From contig JBIIZQ010000004.1 in NCBI GenBank assembly GCA_044346175.1, positions 62,001 through 126,000 on the forward strand: 64,000 nucleotides of DNA. Direction: 5' to 3'. A program made the position numbers and the translations under genes. Positions 9,097-18,489 of the stretch are shown here, in pieces; position 1 is the stretch's first letter; each line of letters starts with the position of its first letter. Under the pieces are notes generated by a model that was given only the letters and a program-made list of their open reading frames with translations, did no database searches and was not told the origin of the DNA. This stretch comes from JBJTUH01 sp044346175. GTDB lineage: Bacteria; Cyanobacteriota; Vampirovibrionia; Vampirovibrionales; JAJTHC01.

Positions 9097-10899
9097 GTGC
9101 TACTTATGGTCACTATGCTACAGCGTGCGGCTATGCAAAGCAATAGCGTCAAGATAGTACAGGGTGTCCTAGGGCTAGCTTTCCTAAGTGCATGGGGGCT
9201 GGTGTCATGGCTATTTCCGTGTGTGTATGCCCTACCTCAAGGGTATCATACGGGCGAATTGCGCTATACGCATGTAGGATTAGAACCAGAGGAAGCCAAC
9301 CGACCCCGCAGTGAAAAACTGGTGCGTCGTTTAACCCCACCTGATTTACAAGAAGCCATGACAGCCTTGGTTCACGACCCCCAAAATATTGAAAAACGTA
9401 TGTTGGTTGCCTATCGGTATTATGAACAACGGCGTTGGGCAGATGCTCAGCGTGAAGCACTCAAAGCAAGCATGCTTTATAAACAACAGTATCATGGAAA
9501 GCCGATGCACCCTTTGATTTGTTTAATTCTTGGTGCCGTGCATCGTGAACGTGGTCATTTTAAAGAAGCGGAACTGTATCTCTTAGATGCTATTGACCAA
9601 TTCCCGCCCGATAGCCCTCAGTACAGTGAAGCCCTCTATGAGTTGGGACAAACCTATGTGGCTTCTCATGACACTGAAAAAGCAACCGTACTTTTAAAAC
9701 GGCATGTGGCATTGTCTCCTCATCATGCGGAAGGGTGGGCGGCGCTTGCCCATGCGTATCAAGCCGAGGGTGAGCCAATGGAAGCCCTTCACTGTAAAGA
9801 GGTCGCTTTACAATATGCCCCTGAAGATACCGCACTACGACAAGAGGTGATTACCATTTATCAAAGTCATCAAGCTTGGAGTAAAGTGCTTGACCATGCC
9901 ATGCTGATGCACATGCACGAGCCTGATAACCCCATGTGGTTACAAATGGCTCAGGAGGCTGCAAGTAAAAACGGGCAATACACCCTAGCAGCCAGTTTAG
10001 GGCAGAAGCGTTTGGGGGTTTCGGGTACTCTAAGTCGGCAAGAGGCTGAAACCGCTGTGGATGATGCTTTAAAGGCCGTGCGTACTCAGCAAGCGACCAC
10101 TTCTCACAAGGCTACGGGTATGATGGTTGCAACAGTACAATCTTTACCATTTCATAGCTTAGAAACCATTCTCTTGATTTTAGAGCAGTCTCCCGACCCC
10201 ATGGGGAGCTTGTTCCCTTCAGGTGAACAGCGTGACAAAGTGCTACGAGGTATGCCCCATACCTCAACCGACCATATACTCAGAATGATACTGCTCAGCT
10301 GGATGCACCATCACCCTGAAGCTCGTATTGAGGCCGAAGCTGCTTTGGATGCTTCAAGGGCTTCAGATAGTATGTTGGTGAGTGTCGGTGATATTTTTCT
10401 GTGCCTTGGTAAAAAAGAGTTATTGCCTGCCGAGCTTGCCTTTATGGCCTATGATGCCGTCTTGCGTGGTAGCCCTGATACCCCTCTTAATACCCCTGAA
10501 CGTGTGGCTGCTTATAAAGGACTTACCGAACTTGCAGCGCTTTTAGAAGATGAACAAGTACTCCTGCATCCTAAAGTGAGTACCTTAAAGCAGATGTTAC
10601 CTCAAGTGAAAGTGAAAACGACGTTCGCTGCTGGAGAACGCCCTCGGCGTGGCGACCCTTTACGACCAGTCTCCAAAGCCATTTTTCTTTCACTCAATGA
10701 GCATTATCATCGTAAACTGTCTGCTTATTTGGCAAGGCACCACTACCCTGTACCTGCATGGCACCAACAATTGGATACCTTATATCTCAACCCTGTGATG
10801 CACACGAAGCAAAGGGTGAAGGACTACAAAAAAATGCAAAAGTTGACATACAAAATCATGGCACCACCTAACCAACAAATGCTACGAAAAAAGCCATAA
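9097..10899 (+). CDS. exported or membrane-anchored TPR protein
   Basis: This is a 600-residue protein. Residues 1-15 are polar, and then a hydrophobic stretch at about residues 19-46 (VLGLAFLSAWGLVSWLFP, then CVYALPQG) acts as a signal peptide or anchor. Residues 85-260 contain degenerate TPR helices, for example AELYLLDAIDQFPPDSPQYS and YELGQTYVASHDTEKATVLL. The remainder is helical without a recognised domain. Start: GTG at 9097 has AAGGAG six bases upstream, which favours it over the ATG at 9106. TPR units mediate protein-protein contacts; the partner is unknown. Confidence 0.75.
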   Translation: MLLMVTMLQRAAMQSNSVKIVQGVLGLAFLSAWGLVSWLFPCVYALPQGYHTGELRYTHVGLEPEEANRPRSEKLVRRLTPPDLQEAMTALVHDPQNIEKRMLVAYRYYEQRRWADAQREALKASMLYKQQYHGKPMHPLICLILGAVHRERGHFKEAELYLLDAIDQFPPDSPQYSEALYELGQTYVASHDTEKATVLLKRHVALSPHHAEGWAALAHAYQAEGEPMEALHCKEVALQYAPEDTALRQEVITIYQSHQAWSKVLDHAMLMHMHEPDNPMWLQMAQEAASKNGQYTLAASLGQKRLGVSGTLSRQEAETAVDDALKAVRTQQATTSHKATGMMVATVQSLPFHSLETILLILEQSPDPMGSLFPSGEQRDKVLRGMPHTSTDHILRMILLSWMHHHPEARIEAEAALDASRASDSMLVSVGDIFLCLGKKELLPAELAFMAYDAVLRGSPDTPLNTPERVAAYKGLTELAALLEDEQVLLHPKVSTLKQMLPQVKVKTTFAAGERPRRGDPLRPVSKAIFLSLNEHYHRKLSAYLARHHYPVPAWHQQLDTLYLNPVMHTKQRVKDYKKMQKLTYKIMAPPNQQMLRKKP

Positions 10900-10924
10900 A
10901 CGATTGATACGACTGTTTCATAGG

Positions 10925-11830
10925 TTATAAACGGGTTTTAAGAGGCCCTTGAAACGCTAGTATGTCTTGGAGGGTTAATGTGTTGTAATGCCCTTGCCAA
11001 AAGGGTAGCCGTTCAAAGAGTTTATATAAAATGCCTGCTGCCATGATAACATCAGCTTCTGCACGGTGGGCTTGATGGTTAATGACCCCTAAAAAACCAC
11101 CTACAGCGATGCCTTCATAACTTGGAAGATGAATCAGTTTCTTGGCAAGCGTGAGCGTGTCCAAAGCACTACTCAAGTTGAGTAAGGTTTTTGGTTCTTG
11201 GCTGATGCCAAAGCTTTGAAGTTTTTCAACTAAAAAGCCAAGGTCAAACATGATGTTATGTCCGCATAGAATCGGATGATGCCCATCTTGGGTAATAAAC
11301 TGCACAAATTGCCGTAAGACTTCCGCCGCATGAGGGGCATCCTTGACCATCTCAGGGGTAATCCCTGTTAGAGACTCTACTTCTGGAGGAATGATTGCAA
11401 GGGGGTTAATAAGAGAGGAGAGTCTATCGGTTTCAACACCCGCCACATACCGCATGACGGTAAGTTCAATGAGGTGTGATTTTTTGGGGTTAAGCCCAGT
11501 GGTTTCTAAGTCTAGCACCATGACAGGGAGTCTATCAAACGTGCTACTAGGTAGGTAAGGGGTCAGGGGGCCCATATTTTGGGTCGGTAAGGTATGTTGT
11601 GGTGAGGGGGATAGCCCTTGCGTATCAACTTGCAACGTCAAAAAATGAGGGATATCGGGTGTAGGAACCTCTGAAATGCCCATGGATAAGCCCGAGAGTA
11701 AATTGCCCTGTTGAATGGCAGGAGGATGGTTTGCGATAGGGGTTTGAGGCTGTTGTGTAGGCTGATTGAGGAGTGATAAGAGCGAAAGTTGGGTGTCGAG
11801 ATGGGCTTGGGTCATGGTCGGGTACAACAC
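10925..11830 (-). CDS. DEDDh 3'-5' exonuclease, DNA polymerase III epsilon-like
   Basis: The exonuclease core covers about residues 100-295. The motifs are VLDLETTGL (Asp107 and Glu109), GHNIMFDLGFL for the second Asp, and HRAEADV for the His and final Asp. This matches the DEDDh family that includes DnaQ, the proofreading subunit, and RNase T. The first 100 residues are a Pro/Gln/Thr-rich segment that is probably disordered, which is not typical of DnaQ. It may proofread replication or trim single-stranded DNA or RNA ends; sequence alone does not separate these. Both flanking gaps are short, and TyrA lies upstream on the same strand about 200 bp away. Confidence 0.88.
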   Translation of the reverse strand: MLYPTMTQAHLDTQLSLLSLLNQPTQQPQTPIANHPPAIQQGNLLSGLSMGISEVPTPDIPHFLTLQVDTQGLSPSPQHTLPTQNMGPLTPYLPSSTFDRLPVMVLDLETTGLNPKKSHLIELTVMRYVAGVETDRLSSLINPLAIIPPEVESLTGITPEMVKDAPHAAEVLRQFVQFITQDGHHPILCGHNIMFDLGFLVEKLQSFGISQEPKTLLNLSSALDTLTLAKKLIHLPSYEGIAVGGFLGVINHQAHRAEADVIMAAGILYKLFERLPFWQGHYNTLTLQDILAFQGPLKTRL

Positions 11831-12035
11831 TCAAAAATAGTCAGGATAAGCAGCAAAATACTATAGCAAGGCTTCCAAAGGGAACGAGTTGAAGGACAGT
11901 TAAGGGTATCTAATTAAAATTTAAGCATTAGCCATGAGGGATACTCCACTATAGCGTAAACATATCCAAGGAAGTACACGGGATTTCCCAAGGTGTAGGA
12001 CAGTTGTCTGAGGGGTTAACCACTGCCACAACTTT

Positions 12036-13145
12036 CTAGGAACGTATACGCTGGAAAAGGTCATACAGCCTATTTGCGTCGTCGAAAAGTTGACTTAACT
12101 CGGGGTCAGGCGTACCTGAAAGCGTTGCTTCTGAGGGCGAGGCGAGTATTTTTTGAATACACTGAAATTTATGAATAAGCCCTTCCACATACGGCAATAA
12201 GTGGTCACGGTTTGCCATAAAAATATCTTGCCACATCGCATGAGAACTTCCCGTCAAGCGGAGCTGGTCATCAATCCCCCCGCCTGTATAACGTAAAAGA
12301 CGTGCGGGCTGATGCTCTTGCAGTAAACTACCTAAAGCCGTTGCATACAGCTGTGGTAAATGACTCACAAGTGCCATGGTTTGGTCGTGAAGTGTCACAG
12401 GCATTGTCAGTACCTTAACACCCAAAGAACTAAGAAAACTGGCAAAAGCTCTAAAGCTTGGATGGGTTTCAGGAACCGCCTCTGTAGGGCAAAGTACCCA
12501 TTTTTTGTTCACAAAAAGGAGTTCTGTGGCAGCATCCAAGCCTGACTTTTCACGCCCTGCAAGAGGATGTCCTGGAATGAAAATAGGTTGAGACGCAGCA
12601 TCATGCTCCGTCTTGGCACCCTCAAGGTATTCAATAATAGGACGCTTACAACTCCCCAAGTCGGTTACTACAAGATGATTCCCCCACTGTGGGTGTGCCA
12701 TTAAAGATGCCAAGTTCGCTTCATTTGCTTTAAGATGCGAGGCCAATACCACTAAATGGGAAGTCCCCTCAAGCGAAAGACTTTCAACATCAAGTGCCAC
12801 TTGATGAATCAGATGCTCTTTCAATGCTTTTTGAAGACTCGTTGGATTGGGGTCCATGGCTTGAATATGGCATTCGGGGTAACGTGCATGAACACTCATG
12901 ACAAACGACCCCCCCATGAGACCTAACCCCAGTACCGTAATTTTATCGTACGGACAAGCTGGGTAAGCTGTATCGTCACTGCCTTCCGCAAGCTGTTTCA
13001 GTTTTTCGAGAAAGGGGTGTCCTTTGGTAGGTAATACTTGGTGGGTGGGTATCTGTGTCAGTGGTGTGACAGTTTCTGTCTTTGCATCAGTCATTGAAGC
13101 AGGCATAAAAGGGTCAGGCTGAGCCTCTGAAAAAGCATGAAACAT
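12036..13145 (-). CDS. tyrA: prephenate/arogenate dehydrogenase family protein
   Basis: TyrA oxidatively decarboxylates prephenate or arogenate in tyrosine synthesis. The Rossmann motif ITVLGLGLMGGSFVMSVHA starts near residue 69. Then come VVTDLGSCK and FIPGHPLAGREKSGLDAA, which hold the conserved substrate-binding His and Gly. HDQTMALVSHLPQ and GGGIDDQLRLTGSSHAMWQDIF follow in the helical dimerisation domain. The first 65 residues are a low-complexity extension absent from most TyrA proteins. There is no fused chorismate mutase or ACT domain. Whether prephenate or arogenate is preferred cannot be read from the sequence. Confidence 0.92.
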   Translation of the reverse strand: MFHAFSEAQPDPFMPASMTDAKTETVTPLTQIPTHQVLPTKGHPFLEKLKQLAEGSDDTAYPACPYDKITVLGLGLMGGSFVMSVHARYPECHIQAMDPNPTSLQKALKEHLIHQVALDVESLSLEGTSHLVVLASHLKANEANLASLMAHPQWGNHLVVTDLGSCKRPIIEYLEGAKTEHDAASQPIFIPGHPLAGREKSGLDAATELLFVNKKWVLCPTEAVPETHPSFRAFASFLSSLGVKVLTMPVTLHDQTMALVSHLPQLYATALGSLLQEHQPARLLRYTGGGIDDQLRLTGSSHAMWQDIFMANRDHLLPYVEGLIHKFQCIQKILASPSEATLSGTPDPELSQLFDDANRLYDLFQRIRS

Positions 13146-13770
13146 GGCAGGTATTCCTAAACAACTAAAAGGCGACCACTTTTAGAAGACTGAAGCCCCA
13201 TATGGGCGGTTTTGCTGTCTTCTTTCATTACGTATGTCCATTATAGAAGGAGCCATCTCTTGAATGCAAACCGCAAGGGTGAAGTTAAAACAAGGGATGT
13301 AACAAGTCTGTAAGTAGCTTGAGTCAAGCCTCTAAAAGCGGGCGTTTATTTTAAGGGGGCAAAAAGTCAAACCTATAGGACTTTTTTGGGAACTTCTTTT
13401 GGGCTTCTTGGTTCACCTTTTGGCTTATCTTGTCCGTGCTGGTGCATGCTGAATGACCTGAAAAACACCCCGTTACCCTGTACAAAGTTACTGGGTCGTG
13501 CTTAAGTACTGTGGCATAACTTAAAATGCGTTCATCTGAAAAAACCGCATTATTTTGTGTTGGGCTGTGTTACGATGGTTGAAAGGGCTGTAGGCTATAG
13601 AATGCTTGAAAAGTTATCTATCTTCAGCTATCCCTGTATCTTTGCGAGACACCATTCTAACTAACCCAACTATTTTTAAATACAGCAGCTTTTAAACATG
13701 ACAGTAAAATGCGTCAACAAGATGCGTCAACCTAGTGCCAACCTAAACAGAGAAAGGGTATCCCCCACTT
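13146..13770. other. 625-bp intergenic region between divergent tyrA and hemL
   Basis: No convincing reading frame or RNA gene is visible. There is an AT-rich inverted repeat near 13360-13387 (AAAAAGTC ... GACTTTTTT) and a short direct repeat of ATGCGTCAAC near 13709-13731. The promoters of both divergent genes must lie here, but I cannot place them with confidence. Confidence 0.4.
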
Positions 13771-15141
13771 ATGTTATCGCAAACCATGTCTTCTCCCATG
13801 ACACGTGCTTTACAAGAAACAACCCATGCAGGCTCGGTTTCTGCCTTCCCTGAAGCACAAACGTTTTTCCCTGGAGGGGTGAATAGCCCTGTAAGAGCCT
13901 TTGGTCAGGTAGGTGGGAGTCCTGTCTTTTTTGAACGAGGCTTAGGACCTTATGTATGGGATGTGGACAACAATCAGTACTTAGATTACGTTGGTTCTTG
14001 GGGTCCTATGATACTGGGGCATTGTAATGCACAGGTTGTGCAAGCCCTTCAAGAACAAGCCATGGTGGGTATGAGTTTTGGTGCCCCCACAACATTGGAA
14101 ACAGATATGGCACGTCAGGTACAAACCATGATGCCCATGATGCAAATGATGCGTTTTGTTTCCTCTGGTACCGAAGCGGTGATGTCCGCCGTCCGTTTAG
14201 CACGAGCGTATACGGGGCGACATAAACTTGTGAAGTTTGCAGGGAACTATCATGGGCATATGGATGCCCTTTTAGTGCAAGCGGGTTCGGGAGCCTCCAC
14301 ATTGGGGATTCCCAACAGTGCAGGGGTACCCGAAACGACTGTGGTAGATACACTTTCTGCGACGTTTAATGACCTCGCAAGTGTCCAAGCTCTCTTTGAA
14401 AAATATCCTAACGAGATTGCCGCTGTGTTAGTAGAACCCGCTGCGGGTAATATGGGGTGTATTCCTCCAGTGGCAGGCTTTTTGGAAGGTTTGCGTGACC
14501 TCACGCAAACCCATGGTGCCTTGCTTGTGTTTGACGAAGTCATGACAGGGTTTCGTGTGGCACGAGGTGGGATGGTTGCCCATAGTGGTGTTACCCCTGA
14601 CCTCGTGACTTTGGGTAAGATTCTCGGGGGTGGTTTACCCGTAGGGGCTTATGGTGGTCGTGCTGATATTATGCACACTGTGGCACCTTTGGGTAAGATG
14701 TACCAAGCTGGCACCCTTTCTGGGAATCCTTGTGCTATGCGGACAGGGCTGGCAACCTTAAACCAACTCACACCTGCATTCTACGAGGCACTCTCTCAGG
14801 CAACCACCACGCTTGCCGAGCGTTTAAGTGTCATTTTCAAGCACTATCGAATTCCCGTCGCAGTTCAACATATTTGTGGCATGATTTCGGTCTTTTTCTT
14901 AACTTCCGAACAAGTCGCTCAAGGCTATCTTGAACGTTCTGTGCCTATTACAAACTATACAGAAGCACAAGCCACTGACATTGACCGCTTCAAGCGCTTT
15001 TTCTGGGGCATGTTGCATCAGGGGGTCTATTTACCGCCCTCTGCGTATGAAGCATGGTTTTTATCAGGTCTGCACCAAGCCTCTCAAATCGAACAAACTT
15101 GTGCAGCAGTTGAAAACTGGTGTCAGCAAGAAATAACCTAA
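13771..15141 (+). CDS. hemL: glutamate-1-semialdehyde 2,1-aminomutase
   Basis: HemL converts glutamate-1-semialdehyde to 5-aminolevulinate using pyridoxal phosphate. This is the last step of the C5 route into tetrapyrroles. Family motifs run in order: FFPGGVNSPVRAF, SSGTEAVMSAVRLARAYTGR, NYHGHMDALLVQAGSGASTLG, LVFDEVMTGFRVA and LGKILGGGLPVGAYGGR, where Lys283 should form the PLP Schiff base. Length (456 residues) is close to the usual 425-435 plus a short N-terminal extension. In-frame ATGs at 13786 and 13798 are alternative starts. It is followed 75 bp later by mtnB. Confidence 0.96.
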   Translation: MLSQTMSSPMTRALQETTHAGSVSAFPEAQTFFPGGVNSPVRAFGQVGGSPVFFERGLGPYVWDVDNNQYLDYVGSWGPMILGHCNAQVVQALQEQAMVGMSFGAPTTLETDMARQVQTMMPMMQMMRFVSSGTEAVMSAVRLARAYTGRHKLVKFAGNYHGHMDALLVQAGSGASTLGIPNSAGVPETTVVDTLSATFNDLASVQALFEKYPNEIAAVLVEPAAGNMGCIPPVAGFLEGLRDLTQTHGALLVFDEVMTGFRVARGGMVAHSGVTPDLVTLGKILGGGLPVGAYGGRADIMHTVAPLGKMYQAGTLSGNPCAMRTGLATLNQLTPAFYEALSQATTTLAERLSVIFKHYRIPVAVQHICGMISVFFLTSEQVAQGYLERSVPITNYTEAQATDIDRFKRFFWGMLHQGVYLPPSAYEAWFLSGLHQASQIEQTCAAVENWCQQEIT

Positions 15142-15216
15142 CGAGTTTATCTAAAAGAGGATTGAATCCATGGCTTTCAATAAATTAGCCTCACAGACAC
15201 CCTAAGGGAATAAACC

Positions 15217-15882
15217 ATGATGTCCCTCGACGCTTTTATACACCCCCCTCTTGAAGCTTTCCTCAGTGCGATTCGCTTCTTTGATGTCCAAGGTTGGACA
15301 CCCGCCACAAGTTCCAACTTTTCTTACCGTCGAGATGCTCAAAGCTTTGCTATCTCTGCGTCAGGTTTGGAAAAAGGAAGTTTAAGTCTTCACGATTTTA
15401 TCTCCTGTGATATCGCCACAGCAACGCCTCTCCCTTCATCTAACGACCCACGTTCCCCCTCGGCGGAAACCCTGCTGCATGCCACAGTCTATGAGTATTA
15501 TCCGAGCATTCATTATGTGGTGCATACCCACTCCAGCCCTTGTACAGTATTGTCTAAACTGTATGAAACTCAGGGACACCTTGTATTGCAAGGGTTTGAG
15601 TTACTCAAAGGACTTCATGGAATCACCACCCATGAGGCACGAGTCACCGTACCTATTTTCTCGAATCATCAAGACATGACCGTGATTCGTCCTCAGTTAC
15701 AGCATGCGATGAGGCACGCTACTGAACAACATCTTCCGCTTCATGGGTTTATACTTGCTGGACACGGCTTATATACTTGGGGACGTTCTCCCCAAGAGGC
15801 GAAACGTCATCTTGAAGTCTTTGAAACATTGATGCACTGTGTATTGGAGTTGAAACGCCATGGCTACCCTGACCCTGTTTAA
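15217..15882 (+). CDS. mtnB: methylthioribulose-1-phosphate dehydratase
   Basis: MtnB dehydrates methylthioribulose-1-phosphate in the methionine salvage pathway. It is a zinc enzyme of the class II aldolase fold. Visible signatures are GWTPATSSNFSYR at the phosphate-binding end, FAISASGLEKG, the HTHSSP zinc-ligand pair and the late GFILAGHGLYTWG histidine. The ATG at 15217 is preceded by AAGGGA at a good spacing. The 3' end overlaps the start of the next gene by 23 bp. That gene encodes the next two steps of the same pathway, so this assignment is more secure than a generic sugar aldolase call. Confidence 0.93.
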   Translation: MMSLDAFIHPPLEAFLSAIRFFDVQGWTPATSSNFSYRRDAQSFAISASGLEKGSLSLHDFISCDIATATPLPSSNDPRSPSAETLLHATVYEYYPSIHYVVHTHSSPCTVLSKLYETQGHLVLQGFELLKGLHGITTHEARVTVPIFSNHQDMTVIRPQLQHAMRHATEQHLPLHGFILAGHGLYTWGRSPQEAKRHLEVFETLMHCVLELKRHGYPDPV

Positions 15883-17230
15883 TCCCCACGCTTGCCCTGT
15901 AAAAATCATAACGGTCTTTGAGGAGCTTCAGCAAGTGCTTGCATCGTATGGGGTCATGATTGACCAATGGGATGCCAGTGTACCCTTTACTGCTGATGCC
16001 TCTCAAGAAACCATTTTAGAGGCGTATGCCCCCCATCTTCAACCATTTATGGCTAAGTATGGCTACCAAACGGCGGATGTGATTAACGTGCATCCTGATA
16101 CAAAGGGTATCGCTGAACTAAGAGCTAAGTTCATTAAAGAACATACACACAGTGAAGATGAAGTCCGCTTTTTTGTGGAGGGACGAGGCTATTTCTGGTT
16201 CCGCTTTCCCTTGACTCCTAATGGGCAAGATGACACTTCGTCTGAAACGACGGTGGCATGTGTGGTGTGTGAAGCGGGTGACTTTATTGCGGTTCCTGCA
16301 GGCTACCCACATTGGTTTGAGATGGATGCGGTGCCTCATGTGAAGGTCATTCGTATTTTTTCAGACACCCAAGGTTGGACTCCCCACTATACCCTCACAG
16401 GGATTGAAACCACCTATCAACGGGCAAACCACCCCTATTTACAGCCCACAACCCCAGCTCCTTATCGGGTGGTACTACTCGATATTGAAGGCACTATCAC
16501 CGATATTGCTTTTGTCCATGAGGTACTATTTCCCTATGCTCAAAAGCATTTACAGACCTTTATCACACAGGCACAGGCTCAAGGGCTATTTCAAGAAGAA
16601 CTTACGGAAGCCTTTCGCCTAACGCATGAGACATTGTCTGAAGAACAAGGTTTACAGTTCCCTACCCAAGCACAAACCCTAGAAGCCCTGACACACTGGA
16701 TAACCATTGACCGTAAACATACAGGGCTAAAACTCCTCCAAGGGTGCCTTTGGCAGGCGGGTTATGAGCAAGGACACTACCAAGGACATCTTTACCCAGA
16801 GGTGCTTTCGGTGCTAAAAGCTTGGCAGGCTCTTGGGATGACCTTAGCGATTTATTCTTCAGGGTCGGTTCAAGCTCAGAAGTTACTCTTTCAATACAGT
16901 GAAGAAGGCGATGTGTCGTCTTGTTTTAGTCACTATTTTGATACTCGTGTGGGTGCCAAAACGACGCTTCAGGCTTACCAACAGATTGCTTCCCAGCTTT
17001 CTGTAACACCCCATGAAATCCTCTTTTTATCCGACCGTGTGCCTGAGTTGGAAGCCGCCCATGCTGCAGGATGTCACGTCATACAGGTATGCCGAGACAA
17101 CCGAACCACGCCTTACACCACCTTGTCTGAAACATCCCTACCGCCTCATGTGGCATGTGTAGCGACGCTCTCAGTGCCATTACCATGGCAGGTTCATGCG
17201 TTGCATGAAGAGAGAGGCGTGTGTGATTGA
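15860..17230 (+). CDS. mtnDC: fused acireductone dioxygenase (MtnD) - enolase-phosphatase (MtnC)
   Basis: One 456-residue frame carries two enzymes of methionine salvage. Residues 1-185 are acireductone dioxygenase. The cupin metal site is His95, His97 and Glu101 (KEHTHSEDEVRFFVEGRG) with His151 (GYPHWFEMD). Residues 203-450 are the HAD-family enolase-phosphatase E1. Its nucleophile motif VLLDIEGTITDIAFVHEVLF contains Asp208 and the family-typical Glu210, and later motifs are IYSSGSVQAQKLLFQ and ILFLSDRVPELEAAHAAG. MtnC acts immediately before MtnD, so fusion would channel the unstable acireductone. The start overlaps mtnB by 23 bp. Pathway genes mtnA and mtnK are not in the window. Confidence 0.94.
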   Translation: MATLTLFNPHACPVKIITVFEELQQVLASYGVMIDQWDASVPFTADASQETILEAYAPHLQPFMAKYGYQTADVINVHPDTKGIAELRAKFIKEHTHSEDEVRFFVEGRGYFWFRFPLTPNGQDDTSSETTVACVVCEAGDFIAVPAGYPHWFEMDAVPHVKVIRIFSDTQGWTPHYTLTGIETTYQRANHPYLQPTTPAPYRVVLLDIEGTITDIAFVHEVLFPYAQKHLQTFITQAQAQGLFQEELTEAFRLTHETLSEEQGLQFPTQAQTLEALTHWITIDRKHTGLKLLQGCLWQAGYEQGHYQGHLYPEVLSVLKAWQALGMTLAIYSSGSVQAQKLLFQYSEEGDVSSCFSHYFDTRVGAKTTLQAYQQIASQLSVTPHEILFLSDRVPELEAAHAAGCHVIQVCRDNRTTPYTTLSETSLPPHVACVATLSVPLPWQVHALHEERGVCD

Positions 17231-17361
17231 TGTTGCCTCTGCCCCTGTCCCTGCCCCCCTGCCAATGTCGCTTGGAATCTGGGGTAATGGTCTACGAGTG
17301 CCTTTTTATGTTTTCACGTACAAGAGAAGAGCTAGGCATAAATAAGCCATTTTCCTATGCC

Positions 17362-17919
17362 CTAAGGTACCTCTGAGGGTTGGGTCGTGGGTGCTTCCGT
17401 GACGAGCGGCACCATGCTAATATTCGTGATGCGTTGCTGTTGTAACATTTCTAAAGTAAGCATCAGTGCTTTATGGCTGGCTTGGGGATGAATGGAAAGT
17501 GTCACCCCGTCAGGATAAGTATCTTTGTGGGTTTTGAGCCAAGAGGTGAGCATCCCCAGTGATAGTTTACCGTCGCTTGTCTCGTATTGTCCTTGGGCAT
17601 CTAGGGTAAGATGCAGTATCTTAGGAGAGGCTTGGGACGAAGAGGCACTTTGTTCAAAACGAGGTACCACCAGCTGTAATCCTTGCCGTTCCATGAAAGG
17701 AGCCACAACCATCATGATAATCAGGAGAACAAGAAAAATATCGGTAAGAGGGGTGATGTTAATCTCACTGAAACGAAGCCGCCGTTGTTGCAAGCGTCTT
17801 TGGTTGTAAGGGTTATAATCATCCTCGATACTTTCAGCGTAGGTAGGGGGTAATGTATGCGAAGCCACCCAGTGGGCTTTTGGTGGCTTCGCATGAGGGT
17901 AAGCTTGGGACATAAACAA
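17362..17919 (-). CDS. ExbD/TolR-type biopolymer transport protein (second copy)
   Basis: This 185-residue protein has a cytoplasmic N-terminus of about 50 residues. The family signature follows: FSEINITPLTDIFLVLLIIMMVVAPF. It includes the transmembrane helix with the conserved Asp that senses the proton motive force. A periplasmic domain completes it. ExbD pairs with ExbB to energise outer-membrane or envelope processes. It shares the core SEINITPLTDIFLVLLIIMMVVAP block with the upstream paralogue, but their periplasmic domains differ. It is the last gene of an exbB-exbD-exbD set. Confidence 0.9.
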   Translation of the reverse strand: MFMSQAYPHAKPPKAHWVASHTLPPTYAESIEDDYNPYNQRRLQQRRLRFSEINITPLTDIFLVLLIIMMVVAPFMERQGLQLVVPRFEQSASSSQASPKILHLTLDAQGQYETSDGKLSLGMLTSWLKTHKDTYPDGVTLSIHPQASHKALMLTLEMLQQQRITNISMVPLVTEAPTTQPSEVP

Positions 17920-17972
17920 AGTACGACTTTCTAAAAGATAGCAAGGGTCGTCATCGCTTGGTGGAAGATAAT

Positions 17973-18446
17973 TTAACGTGAAGGGTGAGCAGGTGTGGCT
18001 TGTAACATGAGCTTCTCGAACTTAGTGGTTTGAGCAGCCGTCATGGTTGCAAGAATCCACTGGGCTTGGGTGGCTTGGTCAGCCTTTACGACGAGGGCGA
18101 TAGGTGCTTGTTTTTGTTCAGAAGAAGCACTTTTAGTGCGATGGGCATGCCGTTGATAGCTTTGCTGAAGGGCTTGGCTAAAGGGTTCTAAATGCTCTGG
18201 GGTAACCCCTTGCACCACTTTACCATCTACAAAAACCTCCCCTTTATCTGTAATCTCAACGGTAGCCAGCTGGGTATCAGTGATGGGTGTGGTGTGTTGA
18301 AGATGCGGTAAAAAGAGTTTTTTACCACTTTGTGACACCATCGGGGCAACGACCATCATAATGATGAGAAGCACCAAGAAAATATCTGTAAGTGGTGTAA
18401 TGTTAATATCACCGAATGACTTTTGTGCGTGACCCTGCAAGGCCAT
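17973..18446 (-). CDS. ExbD/TolR-type biopolymer transport protein (first copy)
   Basis: This 157-residue protein starts with a short N-terminus and goes directly into FGDINITPLTDIFLVLLIIMMVVAPM, the ExbD transmembrane helix with its proton-path Asp. About 110 periplasmic residues follow, including the expected VEITDKGEVFVDGK strand pattern. It lies 43 bp after the ExbB gene and 53 bp before the second ExbD. Two different ExbD subunits with one ExbB often form heteromeric motors. Confidence 0.92.
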   Translation of the reverse strand: MALQGHAQKSFGDINITPLTDIFLVLLIIMMVVAPMVSQSGKKLFLPHLQHTTPITDTQLATVEITDKGEVFVDGKVVQGVTPEHLEPFSQALQQSYQRHAHRTKSASSEQKQAPIALVVKADQATQAQWILATMTAAQTTKFEKLMLQATPAHPSR

Positions 18447-18489
18447 GACCTACAATTCCTTCTAGTTGAACGAGACGTAACCGTAAACT

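Noticed and set aside
13360..13387. Terminator-like AT-rich inverted repeat
   Set aside because: The stem is almost only A-T and competes with an inner CCTATAGG palindrome, and no gene ends nearby. It is noted in the region entry only.
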